DNA from: Candidatus Treponema merdequi
GTDB lineage: Bacteria; Spirochaetota; Spirochaetia; Treponematales; Treponemataceae
Assembly: GCA_018064525.1 (NCBI GenBank)
Contig: JAGHVB010000055.1
Coordinates: 1-64,000, forward strand
DNA length: 64,000 nucleotides
Reading direction: 5' to 3'
Of this stretch, positions 8,617-16,047 are shown one piece after another (the first letter of the stretch is position 1; every line of letters starts with the position of its first letter). The position numbers were made by a program, and so were the translations under genes. Below the pieces are notes generated by a model. It saw only the letters and a list, made by a program, of their open reading frames with translations, made no database searches and was not told the origin of the DNA.

Positions 8617-9345
8617 ATGAATCACATTAAAACATATTTTAAAAATATTTTTTCCATTCGATCGACAAAACTTCTTTGCGCGATTTCTGTATTTGCAGTT
8701 GTGATGGCATTGATGAGATTTTTTGTTACGGGTTATACGATTTATCTTTTTATGCTTACAAATCTTTTTCTTGCATTTGTTCCATGGTTTATTTCTTCTA
8801 TTATTCAGACACATGAAATTAAAAATCGTTTTCTTTTTGCTGTTTTGATTTTTTTCTGGATTATATTTTTCCCAAATGCTCCGTACATGCTCACAGATTT
8901 AATTCATCTTGGAAAGAATCGCGCAGCTCCGCTCTGGTATGATTTGATTATGCTTTTAACTTTTGGATTTGCAGGTTTGTATTATGCGTTTGTGAGCCTC
9001 GAAGTTATTGAAGAAAAATTGAAAAAGAGAATGTCTGGTAAGAATAAAATTGTGACAAATAAGTTTTGCATTTTTAATAATGATTGCAGAATATTTATTT
9101 TTCGAGTGATTTTTATTTATATTACCTGTTTTGGAATTTACCTCGGCCGTTTTCTCAGATGGAACACCTGGGATCTTTTAGGAAATTTTGGCGGAGTCAT
9201 GAATGATGTTTGTAAAAGAGTTCTACTTCCTTTTAATTATCCCGGAGCATGGGGATTTTCTGTTCTTGGCGGAACTTTTTTGAATTTGATTTACATGATT
9301 ATGAAAAATGGCGCGGACAGTGAAGTGATTCCGGTTGCAAAATGA
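8617..9345 (+). CDS. DUF1361 multi-spanning membrane protein
   Basis: A 242-aa integral membrane protein with the DUF1361 landmarks FFPNAPYMLTDLIHL, PLWYDLIMLLTFGFAGLYY and GIYLGRFLRWNTWD. Around six or seven hydrophobic helices are visible. The function of this family is unknown. The ATG at 8617 is preceded by AGGA at 7 nt; an earlier in-frame TTG at 8602 lacks a ribosome-binding site. It follows the response-regulator gene by 33 nt and may belong to the same transcript, which would place it in the Cre-like envelope response. Confidence 0.85.
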   Translation: MNHIKTYFKNIFSIRSTKLLCAISVFAVVMALMRFFVTGYTIYLFMLTNLFLAFVPWFISSIIQTHEIKNRFLFAVLIFFWIIFFPNAPYMLTDLIHLGKNRAAPLWYDLIMLLTFGFAGLYYAFVSLEVIEEKLKKRMSGKNKIVTNKFCIFNNDCRIFIFRVIFIYITCFGIYLGRFLRWNTWDLLGNFGGVMNDVCKRVLLPFNYPGAWGFSVLGGTFLNLIYMIMKNGADSEVIPVAK

Positions 9346-9359
9346 TGTCAGTAAAGAAG
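9344..9359 (+). repeat. 16-bp dispersed repeat, copy 1
   Basis: GATGTCAGTAAAGAAG occurs here and again at 16969-16984, both times on the + strand right at or after a stop codon. The following bases (a G then T-rich) are also similar. Its function is unknown. Confidence 0.5.
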
Positions 9360-9388
9360 CGGTTTTGGCATTAAATTATATCTCTTAA

Positions 9389-9433
9389 TTGACAAATTCC
9401 ACTTACGCATATAAACTAACAACAGGTAGTTTA
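9389..9433 (+). promoter_or_regulatory. Promoter and likely auto-operator of the TetR gene
   Basis: TTGACA (9389-9394), a 17-bp spacer and TAAACT (9412-9417) form a good promoter. An inverted repeat, TAAACTA (9412-9418) and TAGTTTA (9427-9433) with an 8-bp spacer, overlaps the -10 and ends 2 bp before the ATG. This is a plausible operator for self-repression. Confidence 0.6.
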
Positions 9434-9435
9434 AA

Positions 9436-10086
9436 ATGTCACGTCCGCTTATCACTCAGGAAAAAATCATAGAAGCCGCTCTCTTTTGTGCCTTTGAAAA
9501 AGGTATGGGAGAAACTTCGCTCAATGACATTTCTAATTACCTCACAATCAAAAAAGCCAGTCTCTACAATCATTTTGCGAGCAAAGAAGAAATGCTCAAA
9601 GCCATCTATACTTACTGCTCGGATTTTTATACAAAAGTAAATCTCGTTTCAGAAGATGATCTTGCTTCTGCTGGTGGAACTCAGATAGAAAAGATGTTCA
9701 AATCATGTGCTGCCAATTACATTAAAAAGCACGAAGTCGATCCGCTTTTTCAGATCTACACTTTTGTCCAATCAGAAAAATATTTTACAAAAGAAGTCCT
9801 CGACATCTATCTTGCTCAGTGCGCCAAAATCGAAAACCAGGCTTTTCTCTTTTTTAAGCTCATAAACAAAAACGATGACATGGATAACGCAGCAATCAAG
9901 CGTGAAGCTAAGTACTTTTCACAAGTCCTTTTAACTTCGCTCGACACATATCTTGCAGCCCGCAAAGAAACAATCCGCCAGAATCCTGAAAGCGGTGTCG
10001 GCGCCCTTTTTGTCCTCCCGAGTGATGACAAGTCTTTGACAGACATCTCAAAATTTGCCGAGATGACGGTTAAGAAGTTTCTCTAA
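9436..10086 (+). CDS. TetR/AcrR family transcriptional regulator
   Basis: A 216-aa repressor-type protein. The N-terminal three-helix DNA-binding domain is clear (about 8-55: TQEKIIEAALFCAFEKG, SLNDISNYLTIKKASLYNHFASKEEML). The C-terminal helical ligand domain shows no recognisable specificity. The ATG follows AGG at 9 nt. The inverted repeat across its own -10 suggests autorepression. The next gene is more than 500 bp away, so its targets are not obvious, though the inverted repeats at 10177-10351 are also candidates. Confidence 0.9.
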   Translation: MSRPLITQEKIIEAALFCAFEKGMGETSLNDISNYLTIKKASLYNHFASKEEMLKAIYTYCSDFYTKVNLVSEDDLASAGGTQIEKMFKSCAANYIKKHEVDPLFQIYTFVQSEKYFTKEVLDIYLAQCAKIENQAFLFFKLINKNDDMDNAAIKREAKYFSQVLLTSLDTYLAARKETIRQNPESGVGALFVLPSDDKSLTDISKFAEMTVKKFL

Positions 10087-10176
10087 GAAAATAGTCTTCA
10101 CTGAAATTCATCATTTTGATTAATTTGATGTATGTAATGATTTTTTATTTCTGGGCGAAAATCATTTTTTTAAAGT

Positions 10177-10215
10177 GGCTAATAAAAGAGGTTTGATTTG
10201 GTGGTTTTATTAGCC
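10177..10215. repeat. Inverted repeat IR1
   Basis: GGCTAATAAAA (10177-10187) and its exact complement TTTTATTAGCC (10205-10215) are separated by 17 bp. Confidence 0.7.
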
Positions 10216-10312
10216 AAAACTGAGAATTTTTTGTTTTTTTTAAGTGGAATTTGCACATTTTGCCTGTTTTGAAGTCTATATTTGCCAGGGATATCTGTTT
10301 TTTTTGTGAAAT

Positions 10313-10351
10313 AGCTAATAAAACAATGTCAATTAATGTAATTTATTAGCC
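10313..10351. repeat. Inverted repeat IR2
   Basis: GCTAATAAA (10314-10322) and TTTATTAGC (10342-10350) repeat the IR1 arms, with the same 28-bp distance between arm starts. The interior sequence differs from IR1, so selection seems to act on the arms. Confidence 0.7.
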
Positions 10352-10381
10352 ATTTGGAAAAAACGATCTTTTTGCCACTAC

Positions 10382-10446
10382 TACCATAGATCCCGGAATA
10401 AGAATTGACTCCTGATATTACCATAGACCCCGGAATAAGAGCTGAC
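10382..10446 (+). repeat. Two 28-bp direct repeats
   Basis: TACCATAGA-(T/C)CCCGGAATAAGA followed by a variable dinucleotide and TGAC occurs at 10382-10409 and 10419-10446, with 25 of 28 positions identical. The 37-bp period is not a whole number of helical turns. The origin is unknown. Confidence 0.65.
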
Positions 10447-10642
10447 ATCACGCACTATCAAATTCCACTTAAAAAAAATCCAAAAAAATTCAAAATTCTT
10501 ATTGTATAAAAGGGGGTAATAGGGTACTCTCTTATAACGCGCTGTATGAATTCAGCGTTACATAGACATAACGACATAGAAGCACTTGCAGTTTGCAAGC
10601 GGTTCGGCTATTTGTTTAACCCACTCGTAATGGAGAAAGTAG

Positions 10643-12001
10643 ATGGTTCAGAAAGACACTGAAATCACCAATCAGTATTACATTACCAGACAGGATTCCA
10701 CAGAGTCCAATGCTCGTAGTTACCCTAGAAAATTTCCTTTCGCTTTGGCAAAGGCACAGGGTTCTTGGCTGACGGATGTTGAAGGGAACAAATATCTGGA
10801 TTTTTTGTGCGGAGCTGGAACTCTCGCACTTGGCCATAATGATCCTGATGTAAATCAGGGCATGATGGATATGCTTACCGGTAATTTACCGTTACACACT
10901 TTGGACTTAACAACTCCAGTAAAAGATGAATTTGTGCACACACTTTTGAATCTCTTACCAGGTGAACTTAAGAACAACGCAAAGATTCAATTTTGCTCTC
11001 CAAGTGGAACTGACGCTGTAGATGCCGCTTTAAAGCTTTGCAAAACTGCAACTGGACGCAGCTCTGTTATTGCATTTACTGGTGGATACCATGGAATGGG
11101 ACACGGAGCACTCTCTTGCACAGGTAATCTCAACGCAAAGAATAAAGTAAATGGCTTGATGCCAGAAACTCACTTTTTCCCATACCCATATTCTTACCGC
11201 TGTCCTTTTGGGCTTGGTGGAGATGCTGGTGTGGATGCAGCATGTGCGTTCTTTGAACGCCAGCTTAAAGATCCGGAAGGTGGAATTACAAAACCTGCAG
11301 CCGTAATCCTCGAACCAATTCAGGGTGAAGGCGGAGTTGTTCCGGCACCTGTAAAATTTTTACAGACAGTTCGCCGCGTAACAAAAGAACTTGATATTCC
11401 ATTAATCTGTGATGAAATTCAGTGCGGCTTTGGTCGTTCTGGAAAATTCTTTGCATTCGAATATGCAGACATCGTTCCTGATGTAATCCTTTCGTCAAAG
11501 GCAATCGGCGGTTCACAGCCACTTTCTGTTGTAATTTACAACAAGAAGCTCGATGTCTGGACACAGGGTGCACACGCAGGTACATTCCGCGGAAACCAGC
11601 TCGCTATGAAAGCCGGAACAATCGTAATGAACAAAGTTTCAAAACCAGAGTTCCTTGCAGAAGTAGTTGAAAAAGGCGAAATATTTGCAAAAAGAATGGA
11701 AGCTATCAAAGCAAAAGTTTCTATCATCGGTGACCTTCGCGGAAAAGGTTTGATGCGCGGAATCGAATTTATCGATCCGAAATCAGAACCAGATCAACTC
11801 GGTGCAAAGAAAGCAAGCGGTGAAATCGCGGCACTTGTTCAGAAACGCTGTTTTGAAAATCATCTTGTAATGGAAAAAGGCGGAAGAAACGGATCAGTAA
11901 TGAGATGTCTCTGCGCTCTCAACGTTACAAAAGAAGATTTGAACACAGCCCTTGATATTATTGAAAAGGTAATCACTGAGGTTGACCTTGAATACAAATA
12001 A
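10643..12001 (+). CDS. dat: Diaminobutyrate--2-oxoglutarate aminotransferase
   Basis: A 452-aa class-III PLP aminotransferase. By similarity it converts L-aspartate semialdehyde plus glutamate to L-2,4-diaminobutyrate. Visible motifs are FLCGAGTLALGHNDP near residue 50, SPSGTDAVDAALKL, the CDEIQCGFGRSGKFF cofactor segment, and ILSSKAIGG with the PLP Lys286. GGAG stands 7 nt before the ATG. It overlaps the start of a 2,4-diaminobutyrate decarboxylase gene, the arrangement of the 1,3-diaminopropane pathway in Acinetobacter, Haemophilus and Vibrio. Without that neighbour it could be taken for an EctB-like or other omega-aminotransferase; no ectoine genes are nearby. Confidence 0.88.
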   Translation: MVQKDTEITNQYYITRQDSTESNARSYPRKFPFALAKAQGSWLTDVEGNKYLDFLCGAGTLALGHNDPDVNQGMMDMLTGNLPLHTLDLTTPVKDEFVHTLLNLLPGELKNNAKIQFCSPSGTDAVDAALKLCKTATGRSSVIAFTGGYHGMGHGALSCTGNLNAKNKVNGLMPETHFFPYPYSYRCPFGLGGDAGVDAACAFFERQLKDPEGGITKPAAVILEPIQGEGGVVPAPVKFLQTVRRVTKELDIPLICDEIQCGFGRSGKFFAFEYADIVPDVILSSKAIGGSQPLSVVIYNKKLDVWTQGAHAGTFRGNQLAMKAGTIVMNKVSKPEFLAEVVEKGEIFAKRMEAIKAKVSIIGDLRGKGLMRGIEFIDPKSEPDQLGAKKASGEIAALVQKRCFENHLVMEKGGRNGSVMRCLCALNVTKEDLNTALDIIEKVITEVDLEYK

Positions 12002-13442
12002 TATCTTTATCACAAACGATAAAGCGTCTTTAGATGTTTTCAAAGACACAATCGAGAAAACATCTAAAGCGATTATCGAAGCCTATAACAATGATAAAGC
12101 TTATACCGGACCACAGCCTTTTGATCTTAAAAAGGCTGTCAAAGGTTCGATCCTTCCGGACAACGGACTCGGATTTGATAAAGCTTTGGAAAATACAAAA
12201 CGCGTTGTACTGCCAAACTTCGTTCGTACAAGTTCCACTAACTACATGGCACATCTTCACAGCGCAACATTAATCGAAACAATCGCAGCAGAATTAATCA
12301 TTTCAACTTTCAATCAGTCGATGGACAGCTGGGATCAGTCACCTGTCGCAACAGAAATCGAAGTTGAAGTTGTACGCCAGCTCTGCAAGCTTTACGGTTA
12401 CGGTGAAGGTTCAGATGGAATTTTCACAAGCGGCGGCTCTCAGTCAAATACAAATGGAATTTTTCTTGCACGCGACTGGTTCTGCAAAGAAAAGTTAAAC
12501 TGGGACGTTAAAAAATTCGGACTTCCTGAAAATTACCGCAAGTTCAGAATGTACGCATCAGAAATTTCTCACTTCTCAATGGAAAAATCTACTCACATGC
12601 TCGGACTCGGTTACGATGCTGTAGTAAAAGTTCCTGTTGATGAAAGACAGAAGATGGATGTTGATGCTCTCAAATCACTCATCGAAAAAGATATCAAAGA
12701 CGGAAACATTCCGTTCTGTGTAGTTGCTACAGTTGGAACAACAGATTACGGCAGTATCGACCCGATTGAAAAAATTGCGGACATTGCAGAAAAATATGAC
12801 ATCTGGTTCCACTGTGACGCAGCATACGGAAGCGGCGCAATCATGTCAGATAAATATCGCTCGCGCATCGCAGGGCTCAACAGAGCAGACTCAATCACAG
12901 TCGACTTTCATAAAATGTTCATGATGCCGATTAGTGCAAGTTGCTCGCTCATCAAAGACGCAAAAGACTTTGAACCATTCGAACTTCACGCAGATTACTT
13001 AAACCGCGAAGAAGACGAAGAAGACGGATATACAAACCTTGTAAGTAAATCAATGCAGACTACACGCCGCTTTGATGCACTTAAAGTATGGCTTTCATTC
13101 CAGTGCCGCGGAAAAGACGGCTGGAATGCACTTATCGACACTTGTATCGAAAACGCAAAATATGTTTATGATGCTCTCGAACATCGCGAAGGTTTTGCCC
13201 GCACCTGCGAACCGGAACTTTCTTCAATCGTATTCAGACTGTATGACAAAAATCTTACAGACGAACAGAACGACGAAGTAAACAAAAAAGTTCGCCGCGC
13301 CCTCATTCACAAAGAAGGCGTAGTAATCGGTCAGACAGTTTTCGGCGGCCGCGTTCACCTCAAGTTTACGCTCATAAATCCGCTCACAACGCACGAGAAA
13401 CTCGACCAGCTTCTGGACTTGATTTATTCGCTCAAGGACTAA
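11988..13442 (+). CDS. ddc: L-2,4-diaminobutyrate decarboxylase
   Basis: A group-II PLP decarboxylase of 484 aa. It is expected to release CO2 from 2,4-diaminobutyrate to give 1,3-diaminopropane, a polyamine or norspermidine precursor. HCDAAYGSGA is the cofactor Asp region, and TVDFHKMFMMP carries the PLP Lys309. I chose the TTG at 11988 because GAGG (11978-11981) is 6 nt upstream; the in-frame TTG at 11982 touches that GAGG. No ATG is available near the N-terminus. The start lies inside dat (14-nt overlap), so translation is coupled. A terminator follows. Confidence 0.88.
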   Translation: MNTNNIFITNDKASLDVFKDTIEKTSKAIIEAYNNDKAYTGPQPFDLKKAVKGSILPDNGLGFDKALENTKRVVLPNFVRTSSTNYMAHLHSATLIETIAAELIISTFNQSMDSWDQSPVATEIEVEVVRQLCKLYGYGEGSDGIFTSGGSQSNTNGIFLARDWFCKEKLNWDVKKFGLPENYRKFRMYASEISHFSMEKSTHMLGLGYDAVVKVPVDERQKMDVDALKSLIEKDIKDGNIPFCVVATVGTTDYGSIDPIEKIADIAEKYDIWFHCDAAYGSGAIMSDKYRSRIAGLNRADSITVDFHKMFMMPISASCSLIKDAKDFEPFELHADYLNREEDEEDGYTNLVSKSMQTTRRFDALKVWLSFQCRGKDGWNALIDTCIENAKYVYDALEHREGFARTCEPELSSIVFRLYDKNLTDEQNDEVNKKVRRALIHKEGVVIGQTVFGGRVHLKFTLINPLTTHEKLDQLLDLIYSLKD

Positions 13443-13451
13443 GGGAAATGT

Positions 13452-13482
13452 AAAACTGGTAGTTATAGCTACCAGTTTTTTT
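13452..13482 (+). terminator. Intrinsic terminator of dat-ddc
   Basis: ACTGGTAG (13455-13462) pairs with CTACCAGT (13469-13476) around a 6-nt loop, and seven T follow. Confidence 0.9.
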
Positions 13483-13496
13483 ATGGACAAATTAAG

Positions 13497-13531
13497 TTGC
13501 AAATAGTACTATAAAGTGGTATTATAATTAT
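13497..13531 (+). promoter_or_regulatory. Leaderless-type promoter of hicA
   Basis: TTGCAA (13497-13502), a 17-bp spacer and TATTAT (13520-13525) end 6 bp before the hicA ATG. No Shine-Dalgarno can fit, so the transcript should begin at or next to the start codon. Confidence 0.65.
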
Positions 13532-13786
13532 ATGAATACGAAGCAACAAAAAGTATTTGATTTAATTTTCAAAAATCCAGTTCAGTCGAATATTGAATGG
13601 CAGGATATTGAAAATCTTCTGAAATCTTTAGGTGCTTCTATTTCAGAAGGAAATGGGTCTCGAGTACGTATAGAATTGAATGGTGAAAGGGCTGTCTTTC
13701 ATCGTCCGCATCCAGAAAAAGTTACAGATAGAGGTGCAGTAAAATCTATGCGAAAGTTTTTAGAAAATGCCGGGGTGAAGAAATGA
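13532..13786 (+). CDS. hicA: HicA-type toxin (mRNA interferase)
   Basis: An 84-aa HicA-family protein with a double-stranded-RNA-binding-like fold. HicA toxins cleave mRNA and are neutralised by HicB. The family N-terminus (KVFDLIFKNPVQSNIEWQDIENLLKSLG) and the NGSRVRIELNGERAVFHRPHP region with His57 and His60 are visible; the catalytic His is expected in this segment. The stop overlaps the hicB start (ATGATGA). The start codon sits 6 bp behind a -10 box, so low-efficiency leaderless translation of the toxin is likely. Antitoxin translation has a GGGG-containing site inside hicA. Confidence 0.88.
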   Translation: MNTKQQKVFDLIFKNPVQSNIEWQDIENLLKSLGASISEGNGSRVRIELNGERAVFHRPHPEKVTDRGAVKSMRKFLENAGVKK

Positions 13787-14124
13787 TGACATATAAAGGT
13801 TTTATTGGAACAGTTGAGTATGATGATGAGGCTCGTGTTTTTTCTGGAGAAGTTATTAACACAAGAACAGTTATAACTTTTCAGGGTACATCTGTTGATG
13901 AAGTTGAAAATGAATTTCATGCTTCTGTAGATGATTATCTTGATTGGTGCAAAGAAGATGGAATAGAACCTGAGAAGCCGTATTCAGGTAAATTTAATGT
14001 TCGGCTTACACCATTGTTTCATAGTCAGGTTGCTGTTGCCGCAAAAAAAATGGATATGTCTCTAAATAGCTTTGTGGAAAAATCTTTAAAGGATGAACTT
14101 TCTGCAATGCAGTTGACTTATTAA
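13783..14124 (+). CDS. hicB: HicB-type antitoxin
   Basis: A 113-aa antitoxin with a degenerate RNase-H-like HicB domain (about 1-65: YKGFIGTVEYDDEARVFSGEVINTRTVITFQG, ending near EFHASVDDYLDWC) and a C-terminal ribbon-helix-helix segment (about 68-105: FNVRLTPLFHSQVAVAAKKM, SLNSFVEKSLKDEL) that should bind its own promoter. It overlaps hicA by 4 nt. The last 4 bases overlap the end of the convergent XRE gene. Confidence 0.9.
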   Translation: MMTYKGFIGTVEYDDEARVFSGEVINTRTVITFQGTSVDEVENEFHASVDDYLDWCKEDGIEPEKPYSGKFNVRLTPLFHSQVAVAAKKMDMSLNSFVEKSLKDELSAMQLTY

Positions 14125-14327
14125 ATAAAAAAATCTTTTAATTCTAAATCCATTGCATGGGCGATTTTTGACAGAGTTTCAATGTTAGGAATCGTCTTTT
14201 TTGTTTCAATATAATATAAATGGCTTCGCGAAATTCCAGAATCTGCAGAAAGCTGGACTATTGAGATATTTTTATTTTTTCTAAAAGAAATCAGTGTATC
14301 AATAACTTTTTCTACTTCACTATCCAT
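14121..14327 (-). CDS. Small XRE-family helix-turn-helix regulator
   Basis: A 68-aa protein that is almost only a Cro/C1-type HTH (VDTLISFRKNKN-like helix, SIVQLSADSGISRSHLYYIETKKTIPNIETLSKIAHAM). It has no extra domain. It converges on hicB with a 4-bp overlap and diverges from the exported-protein gene at 14447. No Shine-Dalgarno is visible. The palindrome CTCTAAATTTAGAG and a half-site in the intervening promoter are likely operator sequences, so it probably represses the 14447 gene; a role in hicAB control is only a guess. Confidence 0.8.
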   Translation of the reverse strand: MDSEVEKVIDTLISFRKNKNISIVQLSADSGISRSHLYYIETKKTIPNIETLSKIAHAMDLELKDFFI

Positions 14328-14358
14328 TCTTAATACTCAAAATTACAATAAACAGGAC

Positions 14359-14414
14359 TTGTCCTATATTTAGAGTATTGGTATAATGGAAATATAGCGA
14401 CTCTAAATTTAGAG
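14359..14414 (+). promoter_or_regulatory. Promoter of the 14447 gene with putative XRE operators
   Basis: TTGTCC (14359-14364), a 17-bp spacer and TATAAT (14382-14387) form the promoter. A perfect 14-bp palindrome CTCTAAATTTAGAG (14401-14414) lies just downstream of the start point. The half-site TTTAGAG (14369-14375) is inside the spacer. The adjacent XRE gene is the obvious candidate binder. Confidence 0.65.
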
Positions 14415-14446
14415 CGTTTGGAATAAATCATTAGGAGTCAAAACTT

Positions 14447-15268
14447 ATGAAAAAACTTATCACTTTATTTGCAGCATTTATCACATCTGCTGCATTGTTT
14501 GCTGGAACACCTGCTAAAGATTTGCTTGCAGGCGTTTATGACTTTGCTACACAGGAATCTTCGACATGGAAGATTTATGACGGTTATTTCAAGACGATTG
14601 ATGTTTCGTCTGAAGAATATGTTTTTACAGGAAGCTTTATCGTTAAGATTTTAGTTGGAAATTCACGCTATGACTTTACTTGTACGGTAAAAAATGGAAG
14701 TGATGATTTTACTGTGGAACTTTCAGACATGACATCTTACGCATGTGACAAAAAAGGTTCTAAACTTCCAAAAGGAACAATCAACAATACCTCTGCAAAC
14801 GTTGCTTCTCAGTATGCGGCTCAGATGAAAGATGAAATCAATGCCAGAATCAAAGGATTTAAAGACATCGATGCCCAGTATACAAAAACTGTTACAAGTC
14901 CAGCATTCGTAGAAACTGCATCTAAATCAATGACTGACCTCGCGTTCAAGAAATTTGCAGAAGCAAATATTAACGGTAAGCCAGTGGAATTTGACGTTAT
15001 ATTAAGTTCCATCGACGAAAACCTCAACCCTATCACAAAAGACCCAATGGAACTCGCATACAAAGCAGTTGCCAGCTTCAAAACAAATAAAATTGATCCA
15101 CTCGGCATGACAGTTTCAGGAGGCAGCTTGATAACTATTTATTCCAACAACGAAAAACTGGTCAGCGCAAAAAAGGATTCAGTATATAGAGTTAAAGGTA
15201 CAGCCAAAGTTACCGCACTTGGTTCAACTTCGAACAGAATCTGGAGTTATTCCGTTGAAGAAAAATAG
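14447..15268 (+). CDS. Exported protein of unknown function
   Basis: A 273-aa protein I do not recognise. It starts with a signal peptide (MKKLITLFAAF..., cleavage likely after ALFA near residue 19) and continues as a beta-rich, Lys/Thr-rich soluble domain without lipobox or membrane anchor, so it is probably periplasmic. Residues 125-165 look helical. GGAG precedes the ATG. The promoter carries a palindrome that the divergent XRE protein may bind, so expression is probably switched. The next gene begins 31 nt later and may be co-transcribed. Confidence 0.75.
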   Translation: MKKLITLFAAFITSAALFAGTPAKDLLAGVYDFATQESSTWKIYDGYFKTIDVSSEEYVFTGSFIVKILVGNSRYDFTCTVKNGSDDFTVELSDMTSYACDKKGSKLPKGTINNTSANVASQYAAQMKDEINARIKGFKDIDAQYTKTVTSPAFVETASKSMTDLAFKKFAEANINGKPVEFDVILSSIDENLNPITKDPMELAYKAVASFKTNKIDPLGMTVSGGSLITIYSNNEKLVSAKKDSVYRVKGTAKVTALGSTSNRIWSYSVEEK

Positions 15269-15299
15269 TAATAGTTAATTTTTTTAGGAGTTTTTTATA

Positions 15300-16004
15300 A
15301 TGTTCTGTTCAAATTGCGGTAAAGAAATTTTAGAAGGAGCAAAATTTTGTCCGAGTTGTGGAACTCCAATTAATCAAATTGAAGTTTCTAAAACAAAAGA
15401 AATAAGTAATCCAAATGAGATTACTCAAGATTTAGAAAGATGTTATGATCATTTTTCTAAAATTGCTGATATTTATGACTTTTATCAGAAAGGCAAGAGT
15501 CTTGTAAATAATACAGTTTGGGTAAAAAAAGTTTCAAATGAATATGGCGTTGCAATGTTTTTTTTAATTGCAGGTATAATTGGATTAATTCCAACATTGT
15601 CTTCAGTATTCAAAGATCCAATTATGTTTGTTGTCTTATGGATGGTTTTGCTAATTGAAATTGTGTCAATTATTTCAGGTGGTATTTGTGCTGGTATTTA
15701 TGGAAAACATAAATCGACTATTGAACTTTATGAAGAAAAATTACCAATTATGGAAAATAAAATTATTGAGCATTATGCAAAATATGAAAATTGTCCATTA
15801 GCGATAGATTATACAAATCCTGTAATAATCAGTTCAATGATAACATATATAAAATCAGGGCGAGCTTCTTCTATTAAAGAAGCCATAAATATATATGAAG
15901 ATGAATGTCATAAAGTTCAAATGATTAGTGAAATGAAACAGATGAAAGCATTTGCAGAACAGGCTTCTGCTGCTGCAACACTTGCTGCAATTAATACATT
16001 ATAA
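15300..16004 (+). CDS. Zinc-ribbon membrane protein
   Basis: A 234-aa protein with an N-terminal zinc ribbon (Cys3, Cys6, Cys17, Cys20: MFCSNCGKE, KFCPSCGTPI). Two hydrophobic segments follow (about 82-98 and 104-127: VAMFFLIAGIIGLIPTL and MFVVLWMVLLIEIVSIISGGICAGIYG), then a cytoplasmic helical tail. Such free zinc-ribbon membrane proteins are common and functionally undefined. AGGAG precedes the ATG. It lies 31 nt after the exported-protein gene, suggesting an operon. Confidence 0.75.
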   Translation: MFCSNCGKEILEGAKFCPSCGTPINQIEVSKTKEISNPNEITQDLERCYDHFSKIADIYDFYQKGKSLVNNTVWVKKVSNEYGVAMFFLIAGIIGLIPTLSSVFKDPIMFVVLWMVLLIEIVSIISGGICAGIYGKHKSTIELYEEKLPIMENKIIEHYAKYENCPLAIDYTNPVIISSMITYIKSGRASSIKEAINIYEDECHKVQMISEMKQMKAFAEQASAAATLAAINTL

Positions 16005-16012
16005 GAAGAACA

Positions 16013-16047
16013 TTTACACCAATCCTTAAAACCATTACAATGTCACT
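16013..16047 (+). promoter_or_regulatory. Leaderless-type promoter of the ABC binding protein
   Basis: TTTACA (16013-16018), a 17-bp spacer and TACAAT (16036-16041) end 6 bp before the ATG at 16048. There is no Shine-Dalgarno upstream of that ATG. Confidence 0.6.

Larger units (their letters stand above)
10087..10642. other. Repeat-rich 556-bp intergenic stretch before dat
   Basis: There is no convincing gene here. It holds two inverted repeats of identical geometry (10177-10215 and 10313-10351), two 28-bp direct repeats (10382-10446), copies of a TTCCACTTAAA-type motif in both orientations (about 10231-10246 and 10462-10475), and a hairpin CTTGCA/TGCAAG (10585-10599) shortly before the dat start. 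No clear sigma70 promoter could be assigned; TTGTAT (10503-10508) with TACTCT is weak. Confidence 0.6.
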
